From Kingdonia uniflora (lineage: Eukaryota > Streptophyta > Magnoliopsida > Ranunculales > Circaeasteraceae), in contig JACGCM010002789.1 in NCBI GenBank assembly GCA_014058105.1, positions 637,037 through 701,036 of the forward strand: 64,000 nucleotides of DNA, read 5' to 3'. Positions 11,500-23,700 of this stretch are shown piece by piece (the first letter of the stretch is position 1; each line of letters starts with the position of its first letter). The position numbers and the translations under genes were made by a program. The notes beneath the pieces were generated by a model. It worked only from the letters and a program-made list of their open reading frames with translations, did not search any database and was not told the origin of the DNA.

Positions 11500-12030
11500 C
11501 TTTCTCATTCTCGAATTTTTATTTTGGGTTTTGGATTTTATTCGTTAATTGTGTAATTGTATCTTTGAATCTCTATGGAGTTTCTTATAAAATTCGAACT
11601 GTAGCTCCAAAAACCCTGTAATTCAAATCAAAGTAGATTAATACAGTTTTGTATCTAATCTTTGCTTCGATTGAAGGAATGAGAAAAATTCGGGGTTTGA
11701 AGCCCCGACTTTGTTGGGATGCGCTAATGTCCCTGCATTGCAGTTTCCCGCATTGTACACCGTCATTGCTGTCTCGTAGAGCTAGGATTTTATGTTTGGA
11801 GGGCGAAGGTAGTATGATGAATTATATTAGGGTATGGGGGGTTTGCCCCAAAAAAAATTTTGTGCCATTTAACGGTATTTTAAGCTTAAAAATGAATCAA
11901 ATATAACATTATATTTGACTAGCAAATTATACGGATTTACTTCTCCTCTCGTCAAAAAAATCGAAGCTTTTTACGGCAATGACATAATCAGCTTAAGGTG
12001 AAAAAATTATCAAAATAAAGTTCTTATTTG
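11500..12030. other. Non-coding, probably leader-intron sequence
   Basis: The sequence is T-rich after 11500. No conserved frame is seen. The 85-codon open frame at 11649 shows no recognisable domain and is taken as chance. Confidence 0.3.
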
Positions 12031-12035
12031 ATGAA

Positions 12036-12108
12036 ATCAAGAATTGAACCTTAGACTCTTGGATTAGGAGCTTCTCACTTTACGAGTTGAGCTAACTTTC
12101 CTTGATGT
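12036..12108 (-). repeat. tRNA-like segment (degenerate tRNA or SINE head)
   Basis: On the - strand an A-box-like TTAGCTCAACTCG lies about 40 bp before a B-box-like GGTTCAATTCTTG, the spacing seen in tRNA genes. An anticodon-arm-like GAAGCTCCTAATCCAAGAG lies between. Arm pairing is imperfect, so a working tRNA is unlikely. It could be a tRNA-derived SINE or a tRNA pseudogene. Confidence 0.4.
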
Positions 12109-12180
12109 CATTAGGACAAAGAAAAATATACATATTTTTATAAAAAAATTTATTTTTTATCAAATTTTTTTTGTGGGGGA

Positions 12181-12197
12181 GGGGGGGGGGGGGGGGG
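12181..12197. repeat. G17 homopolymer followed by C7
   Basis: A run of 17 G follows GGGGGA and is closed by TGACCGCCCCCC, so it could pair with itself. Similar long G runs occur at 35980-36005, 38269-38289 and 49236-49252. Confidence 0.9.
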
Positions 12198-12299
12198 TGA
12201 CCGCCCCCCCTGGTTACAGTAATTGCGCGATGTGCTAATGCGACTGCACTCTTAGACTCCCACCTGAAGAGATGTTTGAGCCACAGTTCAATACACAAT

Positions 12300-13740
12300 G
12301 CTAAGTTTGGAGTAGGATGCGATCACTTTGAGTTAAACATGCCTAAGTATTCTAGGTGAAGTCGATAGACCCAAGGTCGTATAAAGGAGATTAGAAATTA
12401 GTAATTTGAGATAATGAGAATTTAGGATCCCCATTAGCTAAGTTTGATCTTAATGAATCGCAGCAACCTAAGAAGTTGAGTTTGATGTACAATTTCTTGT
12501 TCCTCTTATTACAAAGCAAGTCGTCAATAAGTATATTGTTTCCTATTATTAGATCAAATGATTCAAAGGCTAAATAACGCTCAGTATGGAAATATTATGG
12601 ACATTCTTACATAGTGTGATAACAGAATATCGTGATTTTTTTGTTGAGGAAGTAGTGTGATAATGCGATTAAGGGGTAATACATTTATACATTTAGAGTT
12701 AACAAGTTCTAATGAAAGAGCTCTTGTATGCTTACTAATGCGGTATAAAACATTGTCGCGATTGGTAACTAAAATTTTCACGGTCTTGCTCCAAAAACAT
12801 CACAAACGAACTGTGGAAGCACATACTTAAAAAACTGAAATACGTAGATGACCTAACCTGTTATGTCATTGCATGATCAAGTCTTTATTGAATCGATTAC
12901 ATCTAATAATAGAATTATTTCCATTTAGTAATTACCAGGCTTTGTGTAGGCATAGTAGACCAGCTTCACGGTCGATACCAACAGTCTCGACCTTTTTAAG
13001 TCCTAGAAATACACTGGGAGAAAGGAAAGTATGTCATATTGCAATTCAAACTTTTAGTCAATGACTTGGTAATGTTAGCATGTTGGCAATTTTGAAGATG
13101 AGCAGTAAATATATAACAAGAGATGGGAGGCAATGATAGAGGATGTCGAAGGTACAAGGAGGGCTGCTATGGATAGAAGATATTACTTTAGGAACGTGAT
13201 ATCAAATTTTCTAAGGTTAAAGTTATTAGAATACGATCTATCGTAAAAGGCTAAGATATAAAACCACTCTGTTGTTAAAAGTGATCGCTTAGGTTGCTTT
13301 AAGCGTTAAGCGGAGCGAAGGTAAACACATCACATGCTTTCAAAGCATAGTAGATTAAAAAGCGACGTAAAACAGTCACTTAGTCAAAAAATATATACTG
13401 GTTAAAGTGAAAAAAACGATCGCTTAATTCGTGATTTTGGCCAACAGGCATATTTGAAGGGTAATTTTGACATTTAATTTATTTCATTAAGCAAATGACC
13501 TTCACTTAGAGCAATATCGGCAATAGACAATGTGAGCACCACATGGGCCACACAAAAACCTACACTTCCAATATATTTTACCTCGCCGTTTAGGAGAGGA
13601 TATATCTCAAAGATATTATGCGGCTAACTGAAATCCATTATTCCCATAATAAATACTATAAGTAAATGCAGGCTGAGATTAAAAGGAGTAATAGTTAGGA
13701 TTTAGAATCTTAGAGAGCATCGCAGCTCTCACTTTGCCTA
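12300..13740. other. Intergenic or leader-intron stretch, nothing recognised
   Basis: Open frames are short and unrelated to known families. A local set of GATCGCTTA / GCGTTAAGCG words at 13280-13440 hints at an old inverted-repeat element, but ends cannot be placed. Confidence 0.3.
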
Positions 13741-13783
13741 CTAGTACCATCCTACACCCAATTTAAGAAGCTTAGACAATGTT

Positions 13784-14340
13784 TTAATTACTTACACTCC
13801 ATGTAGGATAGAAAATGTCTTCTAGGAGGGTGTTGGGTATAGGTCTTGCAAAGTTCGGGTGAACCAACACCCTGTTGGCGATGGACGAGATTGCAAACCT
13901 ATCGCCGTCATCTTCTTCGTCTTTCCAATATTCTTCTCCTTCGCTATTTTTTGACCTGAATATTTCCCAATATTCTTCTTGGGTCATCATTATATTGGGA
14001 GAATAGAAAATCCCCGCGGATTTTAAATCCCTATGATGCCAAATTTAATAAAAGCTGATGAACAGAAATAATTGTAAACACTAGGATCAATCAAGCAAAT
14101 TTATATATGTCTCTTCTATTGAATTAAAATGTCAAAATGACCTAGGGTTTTAAGCTTTCCCCTAAACTCTACATAGCTCTTAGGCAAAAGCCTTTTCTCA
14201 CCAAAACAACCTCCCTCTAAAGCTAGCTAAGGTTCTCCTTTTATAGGTGAAGGAGACCTAACACATAATTAGAAACCCTAGATATTATTGAAATTATATT
14301 AAATCAAATAATATAAAGTCTAAGAAAATCAAATCTAATA
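13784..14340 (-). mobile_element. LTR and gag-leader fragment of another LTR retrotransposon
   Basis: On the - strand a candidate LTR part (about 14340 to 14045, with CTTTTATAGG as a TATA-like site near 14240) is followed by AAATTTGGCATCATAG at about 14034-14050. That resembles the initiator-Met-tRNA primer site TGGTATCAGAGC used by many plant elements. A 68-residue frame then starts MMTQEEYWEIFRSKNSEG and is acidic (EEYWKDEEDDGD). No pol follows. The element is therefore a 5' remnant. The outer LTR end is not resolved. Confidence 0.45.
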
Positions 14341-14692
14341 TAATCTCCTAGTTTAGGAGGAGAGAGAGACCATTCAGGGGTTGGAGACAACCAACCGCCG
14401 CCTATTAGAGTATGTATATTAGTATTATTGCATTTTAGTTGGGTTAAAATATTGTGGGAACTAATATAAGAATAGCTAGTTTTTACAAGCGAAAAATAGT
14501 ACAGAATATGATAACTAAAAAAGATGTTTTCTTTTACCAAAGCATCATGGAAAAGAAGAAAAAAAAGTAAATAAAGAGGTTTTTCTCTTCACAGTGACGC
14601 ATACAACACACTTTGCATATAGAGCAGTTTTGCAGACTTACGGTCATGTTGAGTTACCAAAACCTTCGGTGATGGTAAAAAAAAGTGTTACT

Positions 14693-15040
14693 GTAAGACC
14701 ATCTCCAACAGAAGGGTGCGATTCTGGTTTACAATACCCGTATTCTAGAATCGCATACTATTTTCATCCAAAGAGAATTACGGTTTTAAGAAAAAACTTG
14801 TAATGGGAGAGAAAGATGCCACGTATATTAAAAAAAATTCCACGCACTCAACGGTTCAGCGCCTAGGCAGGAGAGAGAAGTTGTGATGGGAGAGAGAGAT
14901 GCCAGCTGGGCGCTCAACGATTCAGCGCCCAGGCGGTATATGCGCATACTCCTCCCCAAGTTCAGGTTTCGCATATTTGGAGGGGTATGGGGGTGAATAT
15001 GCTAAACTCCATACTCCTGTTGGAAGGGGTTTTTGCAAAA
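14693..15040. mobile_element. MITE-like inverted-repeat element
   Basis: The left end has AGACCATCTCCAACAGAAGG and the right end, reverse-complemented, has ACCCCTTCCAACAGGAGTATG. Internal inverted and direct words are present (ATGGGAGAGA twice, CTCAACG(A/G)TTCAGCGCC twice, GCATACT near both ends). There is no transposase. The CATCTCCAACAG terminus is common in plant non-autonomous DNA elements. The exact ends and target duplication are not certain. Confidence 0.5.
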
Positions 15041-15139
15041 GTATGGGAAAACCTTAACAACATACTCTTCTGTGCTTTAATTATCATATTATTGGTGTAA
15101 ATTTGGCTTGTCCATGCACTTAGTGTATGATTTATTACT

Positions 15140-17480
15140 TGTTTATTTTTTTTTGGAGTGAAATATGGGCTTTTATTAATAATCATAGTGTTACAGAACA
15201 GAGACTGGACATGAACCAAGCCTCATCACAAGCAAAATACAAAGCGTTAAAGTCTGATATTAGCTTACCCATTTTGTCTAAAAGTAGTATAGCTCTCGCT
15301 TTCCTAGGTAGATTAATCATGCTCCAGAACATAGTTGTGATCTGTTCACTGCCCAGTTTTGCAAAGAAATCCGCTTAGTTGTTGTCTTCTCTTAAATTGT
15401 GTATGATAGCACACTGTAGCCAACCACTTAGAGCTTCAATTTCTCTCCATCTCCCTTCAAATCTTTGTGAGACCTTGCCATTCTTATAGAACCAGTTTGC
15501 AACTACTTGAGAATCAATTTCAACCACCACAGGCATGAAGTTATACTCCTTACATAACCTTAAACCATGCAACAGACCAAAACGTTCCCCAATAGTATTA
15601 GTTCCAGGACCAAGTGCAATTAGTAAGCCAGTATTAGATCACTCTGAACATTCCTTATTACACCTCCTGCACCACATAAACCATTGCCAAGAGCTGATCC
15701 ATCAGTATTTAATTTTTACACCCCAAAGTTTGGCTTCATCCATCTTACAATTCTGATAGGTTTACTCTTGATTTGTCTTTTCTGTAACCTTAAAACCTGC
15801 AGAGATAAAAAAATCAGAAAAGGACATTGAGCAGTGACCTTTATCTTACAATTTATATTTTGTAACCAAGCCAAAACCTTCTTAATGATTTTATCAGCAT
15901 CCATTTTGACCCCATCGTACTTACTGCCTCATCTAGCTTTCCATACCTCCCATATAATCAGAGAAGGAATGATACCTCACAATGCCCATATGAGATTTAT
16001 GTTCTGCCTTGAGTAACCATTTTCTTTGTTTGTGAATGTAGTTTTCATGAATAGAGTTAGTCACCCCACAAGCAGCACTGAAATAGTTCCGCACCTGTAC
16101 AACAATATCACCTTGAGCAAATAGATGATCTATGCTCTCCACACTACCAGACCTGCAACAATTGCATTTAGAGGCTAAAGCAACATGTTTTTGGATTACA
16201 GAGTCTACAGGAATGATATATCTCCACAGCTTCCTCCCAAAAAGTTGAATTTTAACAGGGATCACAGTGTGCCATATCCAATCCATGTTCTCTTGCTTAT
16301 CAAACTCCCATCTCCAGAAACCCCAAGCAGATTTTAGTGTAAAAGCTCCACTGTGTGAAAGAGACCATACAGGTTTGTCTGCTTCAGGTGAGATCTTGTA
16401 TCTGTTAGAAAGCAAAACTCTCCAGTTCAGGCACATTGTCATTCAGAGCATCCCAGTTCCATGCCCCATTGTTGTTGATCACTTCATGTACTTTTATCTG
16501 ATTAGTGTCCACCTCCAGCAGGTTACTCATACTGCCTTCCCCAGTCTAGTTATCCTCCCAGAATTGAAGTTCACCATTTCCAAGACTCCAAGAAGTATTT
16601 GCTTTCACAGTTTGAAACAAACCAACCATATCTCTCCACAAGTGTGATGCTGATGCAGAAGCAGATGGGGTTGAGTTGCTGCTCATGTATTTACGGTACA
16701 GATATTAAGCCCACAAGGACTTCTTATGCAGAAAGTTTCAACATCTTTTAAGAACAAAACTATACTTGACATCTTCCAAACTTCTAATATCCAGCCTCTC
16801 CTTATCTTTGGTTCTGCACGATTTGTCTCATGCTACCCAATGCCTTTTATGTCTTCCTTCAAATGACCCCCAGGAAAAATCAGTAAAGACTTTTTCTATG
16901 GCTTTTAATACAGATTTTGGTATCTCTAAACGTGACAATAAATGTATAGGCATGGAATTGAGAACATGTTTTATGAGAACCAGTTTACCTCCCCTAGATA
17001 GCAGACTTCCTTGCCAACCTTCAACCTTCTTTTGTATTCTTTGGATAATAGGGTCAAAGTGTGAGAAAAGAACTCTCCCATAGCAAACTGGAGCCCCTAG
17101 GTATATCATAGGAAAACTCTTCAAATGAAACCCACATGAAGCCTGCATAATGTTCTTTCTTACAATAGGTGTGTTGTGATGCAAGAATGTCCCACTCTTT
17201 GCCTTATTCACCATTTGTCCAGACGCACTTCATATTTAGATAGAAACTCCATCAGCCCTTTGATAGATCTTTTATGGCCATTGAGAAACACCACAAAATC
17301 ATTTGTATATAGCAAATGTGTTATAGGAATACAACCCCTTGCTGAACTAAGGTACCCAATCTTCCCTTCCTCAAAACATTGCGTAAGACCCCTTGACAAC
17401 CCCTTGTTGTATTGCTTATTTTGTTCCTCATCAGAAGCATTCAAGGATTTCACTGGTTGTTTTGGTGGAATTATGTTCAT
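15140..17480 (-). mobile_element. L1-type LINE, 5'-truncated, broken
   Basis: Read 17480 to 15140, it starts in the RT palm (GLSRGLTQCFEEGKIG, HLLYTNDFVVFLNG, where YTNDF replaces the usual YADD-type box). It continues through the thumb (FPMIYLGAPVCYGR, VEGWQGSLLSRGGKLVLI, LLSRLEIPKSVLK, DFSWGS) and the zinc-finger domain (CNCCRSGSVESIDHLFAQG). It ends in an RNase H domain (VVVEIDSQVVANW, AIIHNLREDNN). A T-run at 15147-15156 on the + strand is the poly(A) tail. Stops and shifts split the frame. It lies between the possible NPSN leader exon and the coding start, in antisense. Confidence 0.88.
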
Positions 17481-17489
17481 ATCAGTTGT

Positions 17490-17703
17490 TTTGTCGGTTA
17501 TTCATTTTCATGTTATAGATGATAGCTTAAAACTAAAGGGACAACCATGAGGGCATATTGTAAATTGCTTCAACTTTATGTTTATTGTATTTTCAACTGA
17601 GTGTTGTATATCTTGCTTCAATGTACATCATCAATAAACTGGTTTGTGCTTTGGAAATTATGCTTATTTTTTAACTCTTACGAATTTCTGAATGGTTGTG
17701 CCA
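17490..17703 (+). other. Sequence just upstream of the NPSN coding start
   Basis: This short T-rich stretch ends in TTGTGCCAG at 17703, a plausible splice acceptor for a leader intron. No other feature is seen. Confidence 0.3.
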
Positions 17704-17758
17704 GGCCTTTTTTTCGAATATGAATACTTGATTCTCGTACCTATTCTCCATTATTGAT

Positions 17759-20700
17759 ATGGATTCTTTGTCTGCATTAAGTGGGGAGCTAGCCGAGATT
17801 GATGGGCAAATCACTGATATTTTTCGAGCTTTATCGTAAGGATTTATTATTCAGGATAGATAGATTTAATGCTTATGCTTATGCTTATGCTCATGTTTAT
17901 TTTCTTTTGATTTTCCGCGCTCAATCCGGAATCACATTGAATATTTGTGCAAGGTTTTGCTGTAAGTAGATAGACTGATTGTAGCTCAACCAATTTACTT
18001 GGCATCTAGCCTAACCAACGGAAGCTGATTACTTTTTTCGTTTTTGTTAATGTGGTATACATTATACTACATATAAAAGAAATGCAAGTTGGCTCATCTA
18101 TAAACACATCTATTCCACTGACAGATTTTCATGAAATTTGGCCACATTGCGATTTATTTTATGGTTTTCATTGTTTACTGAGTTTCACATTGTACAAAGG
18201 CAGAGTATTAACACCATAAGATACTATAGCAGAGTTAATTGCAACTCAAATAGATAGCTTGTTTTATAAGCAGGATTTTCTCTTCATTTGACATGACTTA
18301 GCAAGGTTTTGGTGTAAGTCGGTGAACTGATTGTAGCTCGGCCAATTTGCTTGACATCTATCCTAACCGACAGAAGTTGATTACTTTTTCCGTTTTTTCA
18401 ATGTAGTATACATTATACTATGTACAAAAGAAATGCAAGTTGGTTAATCTATATATAATCATAGTCCACTGATGCGTTTTCTGGAAATTTGGCTACATTG
18501 CGATTTATTTTATGGTGTCTTTGCCAGCTGAGTTTCACATTGTGGATTAGTCGAGGGCAGAGTATTGATACCATAAGCTAATATAATAGAGTTGATTGCA
18601 ACTCAAATAGATAGCTTGTTTTATCAGTAGGTTTTTCTCTTCATTTAACATACACATTGAAAGTCAAGCAAATATCTTCTGCATCATGAAAATTGTGTTG
18701 TCTTCATTTGATCATGGAGTTGTGGATAAATTAGTTTTTCTTTCTATAAAAAAGACATCTATGATTTTCCTCTTTTTCACAGAAATGGATTCCAGAAATT
18801 GGAAAAGATTAAAGATTCAAATAGGCAGAGTAGACAACTGGAGGAGCTTACGGCAAAGCTCCGGGAATGCAAGAGGTAGATGACTTTATCTCTTCTTATG
18901 AGTTTGATATAAGATAGCCAAGGCATTTACTGCTAGTTTGAATATACACAATGATTCTCATGGGGGAATGAATCAAGAAAATATTGGGTAGGAGTTCTTG
19001 ATTCTTTCATTCTTTTTCATCACTTAAGGCATTAATGTCCTCGTGTTGCTTCCTCTATTTCTACCCCAAAGAACCTCGTCCACATATGCGTAGGGTGTTA
19101 TCTGAATGTGCTGTAAATGGAGGCGCAATGCAAATAAAAAAAATAGTGCACTAATCAAGTCATGTGTTTTGTGTGTAAAATTAAATAAAAATCATACTGT
19201 GTCTTTGATCAATAAACGTTACAGGGAAAATGAACTTATGTTTATGTGAGCATATTTGCTAGAAGAGATATTTGGTAGCATGACTCATGTTGGCATTACC
19301 ATGTATTAGTTCATGATTCATGAATGATTGTTTTCCTTACTAAAGAAAACATATTTGGTAGCATGAATAGAACAGTGACTATATTTAGCTCGCATAGAAA
19401 ATAATAGTACCATAAATCTGTCTAGGTATCAAATAATCAGTTATAGTGGTAAGTCCCCTTAGACAATTTATGCCTGAAACTTGACGGATTGAGTGTTAGG
19501 AAGTTGATGCATTTTTATATTATCTGCTTACAGTCTTATTAAGGCATATGATCGAGAAATGAAGGAAAACGAGAATAGAAGTAGCCCAGACACTAACAGG
19601 ATGCTGAATGAGAAGAAACAATCCATGGTACTTACTACATTGTTCTTGAGTTCTTTCATCCTTGTGACTCCAATGCAAATGTTCTTCTTTTTAGTGTTAG
19701 TATGCAATAAACTTAGTAATGTTCGTTTACCAAATTACCTAATTTGAATCTGACTGGTAGTATTATCATCTTGCAGACTAAAGAATTGAATTCCTATATC
19801 GCTCTCAAAAAGCAGTGAGTTGCCAACTTCTTATCTTCATTTTACCTTTACCTTACACATACTTTCTTATGTACGATGTTTCATTTGATCTCTATGTAAC
19901 ATGGACATGGTAATTTTAGAAAGGAAAAAAAAAATCCTTTTTTCACATGTATCCTACACACCGACAGCCTGAACGCACGAGTGCTTACAATTCTTTTTAC
20001 ACTTAATCCTACTAAGTTCTATCATCGTTTCTAACGTAATCAAGTCGCGGAAGGAAGAATTTAAGAGATTACGCTAACCTAATCGAAATTAGGGTTTCTA
20101 CTAAACTCTAAACACAATAAAAACTAAATTAGGGCTAAACTTTGAATTTTATTCAATCACAACTAAGAAATAAACTTACACCACCCACTCCTTATATAGG
20201 CCTCAACCCTAATCCTCTTACAATAGCAAGTCCACTACCTCTCCAAATTAGAATCTAATTAGACACTAAAATAAAACAACTCCAATATTTAAGCCCCTAA
20301 TCTAATAGGCTAAAATAAATAAAAAACGTCAACGAGTGGATGACGTGCACTAGAAGTTGTTCACATCAGTTCCTTAGATTTCGACCGCAAAATCAAACCG
20401 GGGGTACTCCTGACGATGTTCGTGCCAAATTAGTGGCGCCTTCAAAATCATCATACTCGTCTTCATCTTCCTGTAACACTCTTTTTACTATGGCAATCAC
20501 TTGTTCCCTCATACCATCAACGACTAACCCAACCCGTTTGGCAACTTGTGGGCAATCATTTTTCCTGGTGACCCGATTTTCTACAACCAAAACAATTACC
20601 ATAAACGAAAGTACGTGGAAATGTAGATGTTGAATTGAGTTGAAGTCGTACTTGAGTTGGTAGTTGGTGTGTATAACTCTTATGACTTCAAAGACCATAT

Positions 20701-23700
20701 CCGCCACCACAAAAAGGTTTTTGAATGTAAGATCCTTCTGAATAATGCTTTGTAAACCGTTACATACCATCCCACCTTTTGTTCCTTAGTTATACGCAAA
20801 TTAGCGCGAGCGCTCAATAAGAAAAATTCATCTGTATACTCGGTCACATTGGATGTACCCTCACGTAGGTTTTGTAGGCTCATAAAAATATCTCGCTCAT
20901 AACCAATTGGGATAAACTGCTTCACAAAATCCCGACGCATGCCCCTATTAAGTAATTGGCAGATACGCCTGCTGAATACGTCAAGTTTGAACACTATTCC
21001 ACCAAGTGCGTAACTTAAGAGCTTTGTCTCCGTGAGCATTACTTGATTGGGATCCCCATACTTTTTATAAGCAAAGTTTTTGTCAACTCGGGTGATCCAA
21101 TTCATAGAGGTATCTGGGTCAAGTTTCTTGCCAAACTCAATGATATTAAACCTAACATCCTGTTAAGAAGTAAGAATGCGAGTAAAAGCAGAGAGATTGT
21201 TACCTTTCGATGATTGTTATTGATAACGAGGAGGTGGACGTGCCTGATTAGGATTGCCTCCATAGTTGTTGCCATTGTTCCAGCCCCTTTCCCGATCAGC
21301 CTGTGATTAATGTCTCTTCCCTCAAATTGTTCGTACGTCCCATTTTCACGACCTTATCTCTGATGAGTAATTGGAGGAGGACGACGTAGTGGTGGTACAT
21401 AATGAGTATCCTCATGGAAATGATTAAAAAACAAGTCCTCAGATAATGGTTCGAAAGACTCTTTGTCTTTATCATAAACCGATTCTTTTGATTATTGCTC
21501 ATCAATTACCTCTGGATGGCTGCTTGTAGCCGCTTCTCCGGTAGTGTTTGACGCCTTATTTTAGGAAACAATAAAAGCGTGAAACATCTCTTGCATCCTG
21601 GACATCCCATCTTTTAGCTCATCGATCAACCCTTCAATATGATCAGCACGTGTGTCAAGACTAGGTGGTCTCTCTACCGATCTCTTACCCGTCATAGGGG
21701 AAGAAAAAAAATTAGTGAATACTTTCTTCTTCTCTTTTGTTTAGTTTTATTGCCGGCCGTTCCTCATAGCTGTAACATATACTTTATAATAGGGAGTGAA
21801 CAATAACTACTCGAGCAAATCCACTGCAGAAAAAAAAAAACTTCAAGAGCTAACCAAATTTTGCGAATCCAAAACTAAACCCTATCAAATCCCGAAGAAA
21901 AATAACACCAATTCATGAATCTTTCAAAGAGAAGTATCTAATTTGAAGACAGTCCGGTAGTAGAAAAGAAGAAGGTGATTATTTATGCTCTTCGATTCAG
22001 AACTGCAAAATACAACTAGGTGAATTGATTTTTCTTTTTTCTTTTTTTTTAAGATCAATCTTCGCAAGACTTCAAAAAAATCCACGACCCCTAGAAAGTT
22101 TACATTACTAATCAAGAAAACACCGAGAAAACCTAAGAATTAACCTCGCTCTGATGCCAAATTTAATGTAAAATCAAGTCGTGGAAGCAAGAACTTGAGA
22201 GATTACGCTTACCTAATTGAATTTAGGGTTTCTATTAAACTCTAAACACAATAAAAACTAAATTAGGGCTAAACCTTGAATTTTATTCAATCATAGCTAT
22301 GAAATAAATTTACACCGTCCTCTCCTTATATAGGCCTCAACCTTAATCCTTCTACAATAGCTAGTCCCTTACCTCTCCAAATTTGAATCTAATTAGTAAT
22401 TTGAATAATACAACTCCAATAGTTAAGCCCTTAATCTTATAAGCTAAAATAAATAAAGACCATCAACGAATGGATGACGTGCAGTAGATGTTGTTCACAA
22501 CTGTTTCCATGTTTGTTCCCAGTTTGTCAATTAACCTACTGTTTCCATGTTTGTTCACATCAACGAATCAGATTGCTTCCTCCCAAATATGAAATACTTG
22601 TTGTGAAATACTTGTTCACAACTCCAATACAAGTATTTCATATTTTATTGTTATGTGAAGGAATAATTCTGGGGCTACTAAATATGAAATCACCCTAAAG
22701 AAGGATTTAAATAGAGAAATCACTAGATTCATAGTAGGAAACTAACTTCTACTAGGTAACTACTAAATACTAAAATAACTAAAGATAAAAACAAATCCTG
22801 CTAATACTAATCTTAAGATATGATCCAGTGTATATGATGTACCCGAGCATCACATTTAACCTAAATCTCAATCTCCAACACTCCCCCTCAAACGGATGGT
22901 GAGAGTCCACGAACACAACGTGTTTGCAATTTCAAGACATGCGCAGCTTTAAGAACTTCACTTCGAAAACTTCAATCAAATCAACACAAATACGATCCAC
23001 CACTTGCACGAGTAACCAGAACTCACAAAAGAAAATTTTAATTTTCGATTCAGATAATGATCTTAAATCTTCAACTTGCTTTAAACATAGTAAGGAAAAC
23101 CATACTTTCTAAACTCCCCATCAAGTTGGAAGCACAAACTCCATAATTTCAGCTTGGAAAAGATAATAAACAACATTCTCTCACGAAGAGTCTTCAAATT
23201 TTTCGTCTTCAACAACCAATTTGAGCCTTAGCTTCAGATAGTAAATAGACCAACTTGAATCTTCACCTAACTAAAATAAAAGTAAAGGCCTCTCCAAAGA
23301 TGGGCTTTATGGACAATAACATTGGTTCCATTGTTGATTACACAAACCAGCTCCACAAAAAATAGATAGTAGATTAGCTCTTGAAACTCTCTCAAGTAGC
23401 CAAAAAATGGTTGGATTCTTAGAACCTTCCAGCCAAAAAAATTTTTTTTTTGGAAGAAACATTTAGGTTTATTTAGTTGCTTACACATAAACTAAGTCAC
23501 AAATAAAAGAAAAGAAATCACCGAAGACATAGAAAAAAGATAAATATGACACGTGAGGAAAGGGATAAATCATCGAAAGTAACAAATTCTCCAATGGAGA
23601 ATGGAGGAGCGATAGAGACTGATAAAAATATCAGCCCATCAAATAAAAATCCCAATCTTATGGGCCGATAAAAGTTACTCTTCATCAATAAAGCAAAACG

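Noticed and set aside
14304..14540. 78-codon - strand frame
   Set aside because: No recognisable domain; overlaps the putative LTR fragment.
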